Below, piece by piece: positions 25,093-36,147 of a DNA stretch of 64,000 nt. This DNA comes from Hsuehochloa calcarea. Its lineage: Eukaryota > Streptophyta > Magnoliopsida > Poales > Poaceae. The position numbers and the translations under genes were made by a program. Position 1 is the first letter of the stretch. Every line of letters starts with the position of its first letter. The DNA lies in the NCBI GenBank assembly GCA_036346395.1, contig CM070615.1, positions 2,919,534 to 2,983,533 on the forward strand. Direction: 5' to 3'. Under the pieces are notes generated by a model that ran no database searches, was not told where the DNA came from, and saw nothing but the letters and a program-made list of their open reading frames with translations.

Positions 25093-26256
25093 ACAAGCCA
25101 AGCCCAAGGAAGCTCCTCCCATGTCCGTGCAAAAAGAAGCTGCCATTGCCGAGCCGTGGCCCGAGAGAGCTAGCTTGCGCGGGCGCGCCATGACAAGCGA
25201 CAACGGACACGCCGTTCCAATAACTTACTGCTGCTCCTTTCTACTTTGACTCTACCTGGCCGCCACTGCATGCCAGGGTTGTCCCTGTCCCAGCACAATA
25301 GTATAACATCAGTGTAGGGCTATCATATACAGTAGAGAGTTGTATTATGTGCATTACTACCTGCTAAAGATCGAAGGCATTGCTCCAAGTTGTTTCCGCA
25401 AAGATGGGAATAATCGATGCGTGTTTCTGGTGTGGAAATGGAGCATTGAGATGGTAGGAGCATGCATAGTCACGAGGAAATGTCAATTTTCCTTCTAAAT
25501 TTCTAAATTACATAGTAATGGTATATCATATGAGAATGGAAATGTGGCAGCAGACAGAGCATATGCTGCGAAGTAAGTAAAGATGCTGCTATATACAGCG
25601 AAAGTGGAGTAGATAGCTGGGTTAAAGGCAAATGCAGTTGTAAAGAGGTAAAGGGGGTACACGCAGACTGCAGTGGCAATGATCACGCTATGCGCCGCCA
25701 TCAAATGCAGGTCAACCAACCATGGGAAGAAAAAGGGCAAACCATACACTTTCACTGCAAGAAGAACACCGTCCTTCCGTCTTGGCACACGGGCTTACAG
25801 TGATGCACCAGAGACAGACGTGTACTGCAAAAGTAGAGCAGGTTCGAAAGTAGCAAATGATCACACAAGGAATTCTCTGGGAACAAAGGCTGCTGCAGCA
25901 CTGGTTAAGGCTGAGTCTAAGTCACTCCTGGACAATGCAAACTCCACAAATCATGGAAGCAACATGAAAACGCAACTCATCCCAGATATAATGCTAATAA
26001 CTGCAAGAAACAGCACAATCCCAGATGTAGAGATTATTTTTATAATCAACGACTTCAGGAAAGACACTTAGCCAGAGATTAATACATGATAGATGAAAAG
26101 ATAGCAGAAACTGCATTCGCCTCATTGGAGGGTACAACAAAGGAACGACACTTCAAATCTTGATCCAAACCAACTTCAACTCTCCTAAAATGGTTCTGCA
26201 GTTCCATGTTTAACTCAACTCCAATGCATGTTCCGTTAGATCTGCAGTCAACCAAC
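25093..26256. other. Between the kinase and the P2 copy; 3' UTRs of both
   Basis: The first few hundred bases are probably the kinase 3' UTR. Sequence just below 26257 reads as the 3' UTR of the convergent P2 copy. A hydrophobic minus-strand frame (25495-25788) lacks an ATG and any family match. Confidence 0.45.
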
Positions 26257-27707
26257 TCAACCAAATAGACTGAAGCCCATATCCTGCACAAAGTCAAAGA
26301 AACAACGAAGGGAAGATGGTTAGCTCACTAAGGCCACCATCTTTTTTTTATCGGATGATTTGACAATGCGAAGTAAAGATCAAGCCTTCTTCCAACACTC
26401 CAGTCACGAGCATTACAACATATTGATAGAATACCATGTTAACCTAAACAGTTGAAATAGAAAGATTTGTGGGGCAAGGTATAATCAGTAAAAATAGAAA
26501 CCTATGGACAAATTCTTCAACTACCATGTTAACCTGAATGACTAGTCGACTACTGTGAGGCAAGGAGTCATCACTTAACATAAAAACCTATGGATAAATT
26601 CTTTAACTACCCTGTCAACCTAAATGACTATTGCCAGAAAGAAACAAAATAGCGAGGTATCACGAAACAGGATATTCATCCGAATTCTTACATCATCCGA
26701 CTCTTCCTTCTCCACCTTCTCTTCTTTCTTTGCTTCAGCAGTAGCAGGAGCTGCAGCAGCATTGCCACCAGCAGCAGGCATTGCCGCTGCAACATCACCA
26801 CCACCACCACCACCACCGCAAGGTACTTAAGCAAACTAGTCCCTTCCAGCAGCAATCAGCTCAGTAATGTCTCCACCATGAACTTCAGCGAGAAGAAATT
26901 CTATTCTCTTCTTGCAGCCTCAGTTCCAACTGTTCAGAATAAATAGCTCATTAACAAATGGCATGATACTATAAATTTGAGTAGTATGACATTATTATAT
27001 TAAATAGTTACACACAGTAAGCATTCACATATCTAAAACATATTATGAACCCGGCAGTTGATGGGCGTACGTTTAATAACAGCTGAAGTCTAAAATGACG
27101 CAACTATGGATTAATAGTCAGAAATAAAATAACAATATGCAAACCGATACTCACAGCAACTAGCAGGGCCAATGTCATCCTAGGATTACCAAAATAGTAG
27201 AGGATCAAGTGACACTGTCTGACACCAAATGAAGCAGGTTTCAACAATTTTTGCCACTAGCTCAACCACCACCCACACCAACGATTATCAGCTAGTACAA
27301 CCAAACAAAAGTCAAGAGACTAGAAAGCGCTAAAAACTCCACAAAAAATTATCTGGCTGACAGAAGCACAAATTGACTCAAGACACATGCATCCATTACA
27401 AGCCATGTGCCTAATTAATGAACATTAGCAAAAAAAAAGAAGAAAAGCTAACGCCACATGGAAGTGCACATTAGAAGACAACGTTTGATGAAGACATGAC
27501 AATTTACTAGCTTCCAATCATGTTACTAGGTATCAATGACCACAGTGCACAAATGAACAGAAACCCCATGTATATAAAAGTAGCATTGATAAATGATAAA
27601 TGCAAAGAGGAATTAACACCTGATTCAAGGATGCCTGTCAGATCCTCAGCTGAAGGGCTACTGTTCCTAGCCAGCGTGGCAAGCAGGTAAGCTTCAATGT
27701 GCTTCAA
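26257..27707 (-). pseudogene. 60S acidic ribosomal protein P2 copy, broken
   Basis: Three exons on the minus strand follow the P2 plan. Exon 1 (27707-27620) reads KHIEAYLLATLARNSSPSAE..LTGILES. Exon 2 (26929-26692) reads VGTEA, then RIEFLLAEVHGGDITELIAA, a Gly-rich hinge, an Ala-rich stretch and KKEEKVEKEESDD. Exon 3 (26283-26257) reads DMGFSLFG and a stop. Splice sites are canonical. Defects are the initiator codon TTG instead of ATG, a frameshift with TAG early in exon 2, and TAG and TAA where the family has Lys and Ser of GREKFAS. The last residue of the universal SLFD tail is Gly. P2 normally pairs with P1 on the ribosomal stalk and recruits elongation factors. This copy cannot give a full protein, but its promoter region still looks ribosomal. 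Confidence 0.8.
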
Positions 27708-28528
27708 TCGAAAACCTGAAAGATAAACATCAACTTTTGATGACCAATGTCTTTCATATGACTACTAACAATTTGCCTCATCTCAACACAAGTTAAACCA
27801 AAACTGGCTAGATCATTTCAGCAAATGGATGCCCCTAAGATCCATACAAATTCATCTGTTTGCTACATAAGCAAGCTCCATCAGAGTTCCTTTCCAATTA
27901 CAAATATAAGATTGCATGCATACTTGAAATGGCTACAAGACAATGCTACATAGATCCCACAAATTCTAGCTGCTGTCCTGTTCCAGCAACAATAGAAGGA
28001 AAATATACAGACACGACTCATAGACGAGTAAATAACAGCAAGCCTGCATAGTTGGCGCATATAACTGCACGCATACAAAAGCAATATCGTAAACCCAACC
28101 AAGACAAATGTACGATGCTGATCAGCAATTCAGCAGATCTCTCCTTAGTCCTACCAACGTCGAATTGCTATACAAAGCGCAGTAAAGATGGCATTTGCAC
28201 CCTGAATACGCTTGCAAAATGCATACTATACTCTAGACTCTAGTTGCATGCATATGTAACTATGGGGCAACGATCCGGAGGTAAATTGCCCTATCAATCA
28301 ATCATCCTTCTTACACGGCATAGCATACAAACACAACTCACATACCAACTCGAAACAATCTGCACGTTTCGTGACACACACAAACAATGAATAAAGATGA
28401 CCAGGAAGTTGAAATTTTTTACAGTGCCTACTAGGTGGAATTGCACGCGCAAATGCTACCAGATCAACTCGCCGTGGATCCCCAGTGAGCAAGAACAGCG
28501 GCGAGGTGAAGTGGTGGCGGCCGAGTGC

Positions 28529-28690
28529 AACCCTAGAAATCTCCAATGGCATTCATCTCAGCAGTCCATTCGCATATCAGCGATGGAATAGCCCAACGAG
28601 ATGTCGCAGGAATGGTTGAGAAGCAAATATTTTGACCATTAGCCTCTCAAACACGTAGTCATATTGGGCTTAGCGGTGGATCCAGCCCAA
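28529..28690 (-). promoter_or_regulatory. Ribosomal-protein-type promoter elements upstream of the P2 copy
   Basis: A telo-box-like AACCCTAGA at 28529 and three site II words (TGGGCY or its complement) at 28590-28595, 28665-28670 and 28684-28689 lie upstream of the P2 copy. Telo-box plus site II is the usual pair in plant ribosomal protein promoters. Because a + strand leader seems to begin near 28900, the region may act in both directions. Confidence 0.5.
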
Positions 28691-28899
28691 AATCCTGCCC
28701 CGCTTGACGATTCTGCCTCTAAATTTTCTGCTTAAATGCGTGCAGTATTTGTAAATTTCACATCTCGTTCCGACGAGTCTCGCGCGGACATATATGCAAT
28801 GGAGGTGTCATGTGTCGGCTTAAGGCTCGTCCGTGTTAACGAGGTGCCACGTGTCGACGTGACTCTCACCACTCTCGCGATTAGACTTCGAAGCAGTAT

Positions 28900-29622
28900 C
28901 GTTTAGGCCATTGCTTCTCTGCCTCTTCGCGCCCCGATTTCTCGGAGTCCGACCAAACCTTCGCTTCTTCCCTTCGCCGTGGAGCCCTAAATTTCTTCTC
29001 CTGCTCTTCTGGGCAGCGAAAGAAGCTGTAAGTGATGCTATTACCTGATTACTTCTCCTCTTGATTTTGGTATTTGTCGCAGACGCGCATGTATGTGTTA
29101 CTGAGGAATGAGGGTTTTGGGCTGGACTTTGATTTGTGCGGAGAATTAGATCAGGTTTATACTTGGTAAAAGTGGATGATCCAGTGTATTTCGGTGAGGT
29201 TTAACCCATTTTAACTTCGGTTTTACTGCGATTTTTAACCCATCCCAGTGATGCTCTAGAAAGTAGAAGCTACTCTTGATGGCTAGATGTGACGGCTTAA
29301 TAGTACCGATGAGTTCTCTGCTGTATATTCACATTTTCCCCGCAATATATGTAAATCTCCATTCGATAGATACTACTAGTTACTATTTGGTCGCGGTTAA
29401 GCGTGAAACGCCTTTTTTTTTTGGGCAGCAGAGCCAATTGTTATGATCCTATAGTCCACTTTCGTCAGTCCATTCCCCAATTTTTCTGCACCGCGGATTC
29501 TTGGTTTTCTTGCCTTATGCAGCTGAAGAAGCACCATGTCCAAGATAAAAAAAGAGTGGTGTAAAATACATGTGAATAGACTGAAAATTTTAACAAAAAT
29601 CCCAGTTCATCCAAGTGGATGA
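28900..29622 (+). other. Possible divergent transcript: leader, intron and short frame
   Basis: A pyrimidine-rich leader is followed by a good donor (AAGCT|GTAAGTG, 29028) and a branch/acceptor-like end (TTGCCTTATGCAG, 29522). The next exon-like stretch has an ATG at 29536 opening a 28-codon lysine-rich frame (MSKIKKEWCKIH...) that stops at 29620-29622. This looks like the 5' end of a gene sharing the P2 promoter, perhaps cut off by the transposon-derived DNA that follows. I do not recognise the product. Confidence 0.35.
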
Positions 29623-29639
29623 GTGTCGGATTCGGATTT

Positions 29640-32360
29640 TTTGCAATCTCGAATTCTCTGTGAAAATACTATGCTATTCCATCGATCAGTAGATAGCACT
29701 CATAACCACATTGCTAGATCAGAGTGACATAGACCACGTCGAGTCGAGTTTTACAGGAAGGGCCGAACATGCCAAATTGATTACATTACATGAAAACAGT
29801 GCAAACTACAACGGAAGCAAAAGGGTAGAGACCATCTCTCCACAGGCAAGCGACTGGGGTAGTCTGTGTACGACTGATATTAACCAAGGATTGGAATAAT
29901 ATCGGTTCTACGTAAGTACCGAACGAGTCTACTAGACTAGGGCGAGACCTAGACTATAGAACTAGACTATTCTTCATTGTTTCCTTGTCTGTCGGTTTCT
30001 GGGTCCTCGTAATATGCATAATCTACTTGGTACACATTATCTGAAGGGTTTGCGGGAGAGCGAGAATGAGCACAACTTTTGTGCTCGCGAGCCAACACAT
30101 AAGATGCAATAATATACATGCATGGCTTAACAAGGGTGGTTCGGGTTCTTTTATGTGCTAAAGCAATATTTTCAATTATCATAATTACAAATTCATATAA
30201 CTTAGCATTTTAACCAATTTGTAATTTATCAAAGAGAGTAATTATGCAATATTAAATAACAGCAGAAGTTTCCTCCGTCGGAACCTCTACCTTATGCTTC
30301 TTTTGATTAGAGCTTCCTCTAATTATTAACAACACCACTGAGCTCGATAGCTCAGGAAAAATCTAATATTAGGGCTAGGTGAGCCCGACCTGATTTCCAT
30401 ACCTCCCACAAAGGTTTTTGAAATAGAACTAACTCTAGTAAGTTCTTATGTCCGTCTTTGACCGTAGGCACAGCTGTTTAGACAGTTTAGACTCTGCAGA
30501 GGTTGTACACTATACCCACAAGAGACAACCATACTCGTTGCCCCACATGATTCTTTAGTCATGTAGTTGAGCGACCATCACAGTAACCTTTCGAAATATT
30601 TCGCCCCTTCTTTCATCTCACCCATATGGGGTTACGCCCATACATTGTGCGGGATGTCTACCTCAGTGACTAGCATAGTTGGACCACACCACGATGACTG
30701 GCAACTTCACCTTGCGTCGGTGTCCCATTCAAGTCGGACGTATCACGAGCTTGAACGTTCCCATTATCCATCCAACGAGATGACATTCAGGGTTTAAAAT
30801 TTTTACTAAGCCAAGTTACACTTTGCAGACTTGTAGTTGTACTTGTTTTACACGAGAGGTCATGATAAGATTAAGTTCTTAATTCATCCGGACGGTTCAT
30901 ACCACCAACCAACCACTCTCATGCACGACGACACCCACTACCATTCCATCCGCCCAGAATTAGGGTTTTGAGGAGTAAAACCAAATTATCTCAACATTTC
31001 AGTCATTTACCCACAATGACTGCCCAAAATCACTTTCATGTTTAAAAGATGATGACTAGGATATTTAATATCCCGGTACTTAAGCAAGACTATCATGTCG
31101 CTTAAGTACAACCCATAACTAGTAATTACCACAAAGTTACTAGGGTAACATGGCATAATGGATTCAATTGTCAAAGGGTGGTATTATAATTGAGTAATCA
31201 TCACATGGGTGCCTTAAGTTTATCATCACATGATCACATGGGTGCCTTAAGTTTTAACATACATTTGATTAGAGAATAAAAATATGCAATTTTGGTAATT
31301 TAAAGGAATATAATTTGCATAGAATGTATGCTCAAAATGATCGCAGTGTCGACTCGCCATGGTTATAGGTAAGAGGGTCTTAATAGTCTTGTACTTGATC
31401 AAGTTGGAGATCTCCGCGTCTTTGAATCCTATTCGGACGAACGTACCGGAAAAAGAGCACAAACAAGCAAAGAGAGCAAATAAATACTAAAAACATAATA
31501 AATAAACTCCAAATTAAATAAGACCAGTGCTATTAGTAAGACCTTGAATTAAAAAAATGAGAAATAAATTTCATAATTGTTGGAGTTATAACGGAAGAGA
31601 ACGAAGCTTCCGAAGTTTGAAATGGAACTAAAATCAGAAAAAAAAAACAAAAGCAGAGAGAGAGTGACCCACTGACACGTGGGCCCATGAATAGTCCTTG
31701 GTCCATGCGCACAGTGCATGGACCGGTAGGTCAACATGCACTGTGCACTGGTCCATGGTGCACCAGGTGCACACTATACATGGGGCCCCACCTGTCGGTC
31801 AAAGGGGAAAAATCGAAAATAAAACCGGTGTTCACTGTTTTACCATGCCCACACGCAGTGAGACAAGGAGGCAATTAATGCATTGATTAACCGGATAATG
31901 ACTGCTTAGCCTTTAATTGCCTACAGTAATCTCTGAGAATTAAATGCGCATAGTGTCGATCGGCGTTTCGACTGAACAGGGGAGGTGGAGCTCTGCTCGT
32001 CGTCGGCGCAGGCGACCTTGGAAGCGACGGCCAAGCACCAAAACGGAAAGCTCTCGGCGAGGCGAAGCCGATGATGTCGGTGTGGCAGCCAGGGGATGGT
32101 CGGAGTGGCAGCGCGGTGGAGGCAAGCGGCGGCGGAGGCACGGTGGCGGCAGAGAGGGAGCTCCGGCGGTGCCCTGGGCCGGGGAAGGGGAGAATGAGGT
32201 GGCGCTCGGCAAGGCGGACCTACCAGGTCAACAAAGGGACCGGGGAGGAACGATGGCCGGAGACGGGTGGTGAAGAAGGTGGAGACCGAAGTTGGAGGGG
32301 ATGGCCAAGTGCGGCGGCGGTGGCGGTCCAAAGCCAAATCCCTTTGGGGGAAGACTCCAT
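29640..32360. mobile_element. Probable LTR-retrotransposon-derived noncoding DNA
   Basis: About 2.7 kb with no coding frame of note and compositional features of large grass LTRs. There are many short dyads, such as the hairpin TCCATGCGCACAGTGCATGG near 31700. A GC-rich block (31950-32350) gives overlapping frames on both strands, none recognisable. Element ends and target duplications were not found. Confidence 0.35.
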
Positions 32361-32399
32361 GTGCACTGTGCATTGTCGGTTCTCGTAAGCTACAATGCA

Positions 32400-32660
32400 T
32401 GGTCGGAAGCTATAGTGTTTGGTCGATGGTCGGAAGCTATAGTGTTTGGTCGATGGTCGAAAGCTACAGTGCCTGGTCGATGGTCGAAGCTACAGTGTCT
32501 GGTTTGCGATCAGTAGTCGTAGGCTTCTGATCGGTAGTCGTAGGCTTTGCGATCGGTGGTTGTAGGCTTCTGATCGATAGTCGTAGGCTTTGCGATCAAT
32601 GGTCGTAGGTTTCTGATCGGTGGTCATAGGCTTCTGGTAGGTAGTCGTAGGCTTCAGGTG
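32400..32660 (+). repeat. Two adjoining tandem repeat arrays
   Basis: About four copies of a 24-27-bp unit (GGTCGGAAGCTATAGTGTTT) at 32400-32500 pass into about seven copies of a 21-26-bp unit (GATCGGTAGTCGTAGGCTTC) at 32505-32655. They lie at the edge of an LTR-like segment. Confidence 0.75.
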
Positions 32661-33640
32661 ATTCAATTCTTGTAATTTTCGAGTACCTCGAGTACTCGTG
32701 TCTGATCGGGCAGCGGTCTGACTGGCTTTTGCACAGCGGTCAGGCCGATTTTTTAGAGTGATCACGGGTTGTTTTCTGAAAGCTTTGAAATTAAGATTGT
32801 AGATGATCTAGTTCGTGTTTATTGATATATGAGGGTGTGATATGCGTGTGTGGACTGATATTGGTCAAGTTGGAGAACTTGTGCCGAGAAAACGTTCTTT
32901 GGTCTTTGCATGTGCAGGTTAGGCGTGGAGACGATCATGGTCAATGACAAGGAGGACTGGGACTAGGATGGGAAAATCCAAGGTTCAGGTGATCAAGGAT
33001 GTCACGAGGTGGTCGGACTTACGCTGGGGCACGTACAGATCAAAGGTGGATGCATGATGCGTGGAGAAGCTACAGAATGTGCGGCCCTGAAGCCTTCGAC
33101 GCATTAGAACTTATGGAAGATGTTTATAACCAGAAGGTTTAGAATTTTTGGAAAACCAGTGTTTGGAGGGGTTTTGGTCCCTTGATTTTTGGAAGTAGAT
33201 AGGATTTTGTGTTTGGTTTATGAGGACACGGTTTAGGGCTCTAGCATATAAAAGGAGGGAGAGGTTAAGAGTTAGGAGAGCTTTTTCGGTGACGGCTATT
33301 CGGCAGAAAGCTTTCGGTATTTACGTGCTAGGCTTTGAGGGGTGCTGTTAGAGCACTTTGTAGGCACATAATATGATTCAGAAATTATAGATCGGATCTA
33401 TTCTAAGAAAGATTAGTCATCGTTGGCGACATGTGCTTATGGGTATTGTGTTCGACTTGTTCTCGTTCATCGTCTTCGATTTGTTCACAGTGCGTGACTC
33501 TCCCAAGTCAGATGATGAAAGAAATCTGATAGTCGAATCTTTTTAACTAGATGATCGAAACTCCTTCAACTAGGCCGTACTCCTAATTTTACTAATAGCT
33601 GGAATTCAAATTAGCCAAGTCTACGATAATTGTTGGCATC
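32660..33640 (+). mobile_element. LTR fragment related to the 9790-11589 family
   Basis: The order of blocks resembles the solo LTR: GGTCAGGCCGATTTTT words, a GTGCAGG...GGAGGACTGGGACTA block (compare 10181-10230) and then an LTR-type TATA (GCATATAAAAGGAGGG near 33245). Ends are not defined. Confidence 0.45.
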
Positions 33641-34092
33641 TTGCAGTAGATCAGCCGGGAATGAAAAGCCTCGCAGTACATAGTTGTATAGCTGATGGCC
33701 TGATGTGAATTTCTTTTCATCAGTCCATTTGGACGCTGTATATGGGATGACACGGTGTTCTTAAATTTTGTGGTCTAATTTGCATGGTCAATTGACGGTG
33801 ATTTTGCGTTGAAACATTGTAGAGTGTGCTCACTGTGGATGCAAGGACTGCGCTAGTGGTGACTAGTGAGGTTGTAAACTGATGTAGTGATATCCATGAG
33901 TGCCTGTCAGAAGCTTCAGGTGGCGATGCAAAAAAAGGTGTGTGTGGGGGTCGGGGGCCTCGAGCTTGCTACCACTCTATATCTTACATTCTTATTTCAA
34001 GTCCTTCTGTTTACGAATATATGCTACCACTCGAGCTTGCTGGTGAATTTGCTTCACTGCTAACTATTGAGAAGCCATGATGTGTTCATTTA
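33641..34092. other. Unassigned DNA before the Harbinger-like element
   Basis: Begins with an acceptor-like TTGGCATCTTGCAG and continues in UTR-like sequence. It may be the displaced 3' part of the transcript that starts near 28900, but no coding sequence supports that. Confidence 0.3.
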
Positions 34093-35703
34093 GGGTGTGA
34101 GGTTGAATGGGGTGGTACAAACATGCTGTTTGTTTGGTTGTATGTGATGGTACACGAATGTGTTTGGTTAATTATACGAGATTGCATATGAATGATACGA
34201 GATTGTATTTGGTTGAGGGAATAAGGTTGATTCAGTAATCTCCTCCCTACATGTGTGAGATTACCTCATGATATTTTTCTTTTCTTTCTTTTTATTTTCT
34301 CATTTTTCCCTTTTAGTCCTTCCTTTCCTAACCTAACTATTAACGATCAACTCATGATCATTTTCTCATTAATCTATAATTTTTGAAATTAATCTTGAAT
34401 TAAGTTCTTTATTTTAATTTAAAGGTTAATAATATACTACTAGCTCTTTTTTTTAACTTAATACAATTTTCAGTTACAGTGTGACTCATTGATATTGAAC
34501 TATTTAAGTAATTAAACACTAACCATTTCTAAATATACAACTTATAGTTAAATTTGTTCTTTAAGTTTAACTACTAATGACAAACTCATTAATATCTAAT
34601 TACCCAAATTAGTTAGCTTAAATCAACTACTAATTAACTCAACTACTTAAAGGAATCACTCATTTGGGTGGGGCCCGCTGTCATGGGTGTTCAAAGAGAA
34701 AGCTAAAGCGGTAGAGAAGGGGGGGGAGCTGCTCTCTGTCTCAAAAGTCAGAACAGAGGAGCACAGGAGGGCTATCAGGAAGGCGCTCGACGCCGGTGGG
34801 GAGTCGTCGTCGATGACCAGAGAGGTCAAAATGGGTTGGGGGGCACCAAGGCGAGCACGTGGGTGGTGACGTCATGGATGGGCACCCACTAGGGCAGGCC
34901 GGCGGTGGCGCCCTACGGCCGAAGTGGGGCACAAGACGGGGCGATTCCGCCACGGAGGGAGATGGAGGAAAGTAGGGGGAGCACGAGCATCAGGGGGTGT
35001 TTGGGACACACAAGAGTGGGTGGCGGCGGCAGGGAGGAGCCATGGCGGGCCGGCGGTAGGAGCCTAAGGCGGCGCTGGTGGCTCGCTATGGGGGTGGCGC
35101 AGTGGGAAGGGAGAGCAGGAGTGGGTGGTGGGGGAAGGAAGAGGGAGGTGAGGCAAAGCTCCAGTACAGAGGGATTGAAGAATGGCTCACCAGGGAGAGG
35201 ATGGTAGCGGTGGAGGTGGTTTTGGCCGCGCGTGGGGAAGACGGCGATGACGCGGTGCTCCGATGGTGGAAGTACCAAATTGGTTGAGGGGAAACGCTTG
35301 TGGCGTCGTGAAACACCATGTGACGCAGAAGGGGCGGCGAGAGTCTAACCAGGGAAGTGGAAACAACGTGAGGAGAGGCGAGCGGGCGGCGGCATTCCGT
35401 TGGGGAGAAGAGAGGGGGAGTCGAGCGGTGGTGGCGTTCCGTGAGGGAGAAGAGAGTGGGAGTCGGGCGGAGGCGACGCGAGTGGTGAGCGCACGCGACG
35501 CAAGCGGACGAGTCCGTCCTGTACCGCGTGGTTCGCCCAATTTCATCGAACGGAATGATTCAGCATCTCACAGGAATATTTTCAAAATATGTACCACCTA
35601 TCCAGAATCAGTTGATTTGATTCACTCAACTAAACAGATGGATGAAGATATATCAATAACCATCTCATACATTACAACTTGGTCTATCCAATAAAACACA
35701 CCT
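34093..35703. mobile_element. Harbinger/Tourist-like element with GC-rich core
   Basis: Ends GGGTGTGAGGTTGAATGG and (reverse complement) AGGTGTGTTTTATTGGAT are imperfect inverted repeats, and TTA flanks both sides (34090-34092 and 35704-35706). This is the target duplication of the PIF/Harbinger group. The outer parts are AT-rich. The core (about 34680-35540) is very G+C-rich and purine-biased, with overlapping frames but no transposase motif. Confidence 0.5.
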
Positions 35704-36147
35704 TTAGAAAGGATATAGAGCAACCTGCAGCTGGCACCTCCTTTCCCTGTTACATCAATTATGACTTCCGGGTTTTGTCCCTGAATCTTTCCTGATTGTC
35801 GTAATCAAACATACCATCATATTCATATCACCTGCAATCTGTGCTGAAACTATAACTGCAACAGTTACGTTCGGCACACAGCGCAAGCGAACATTGTTAA
35901 AACTAATTCAAACAACTAGGAAAACTTATATAGCTCTCACGAAACCATTCGAAGCATAAATTGATCCAGAGAACATCGTAAAAGCAGCAAGCACGAACCA
36001 AATGTCTGACCTTTACATTCTAGGCCAAGCATGGTGATGCGGAATGCTTGGTGATGCAGAACTATAATGACGATGCTACAACACCAATAGCTTAACTGCA
36101 AAGGTTTCTTGCTGCTGTGCACACTAGCTACAGAGTTATCAGTTATT
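35704..36147. other. 3' flank of the IQM gene
   Basis: Holds the probable 3' UTR of the minus-strand IQM gene. Nothing else seen. Confidence 0.5.

Noticed and set aside
24291..25203. Long minus-strand frames opposite kinase exon 2
   Set aside because: Shadows of the GC-rich kinase exon; no domain signature.
25495..25788. Hydrophobic minus-strand frame of about 97 codons
   Set aside because: No ATG start and no family resemblance; it lies beyond the end of the P2 copy.
26624..26830. Plus-strand Ala/Pro-rich frame
   Set aside because: It is the complement of the Ala-rich hinge of the P2 copy.
29536..29622. 28-codon frame as a complete ribosomal protein gene
   Set aside because: Lysine-rich start but no match to a known small ribosomal protein that I can support; left as an unassigned transcript start.
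31950..32400. Overlapping frames in a GC-rich block
   Set aside because: Frames exist on both strands with no recognisable peptide; likely LTR sequence.
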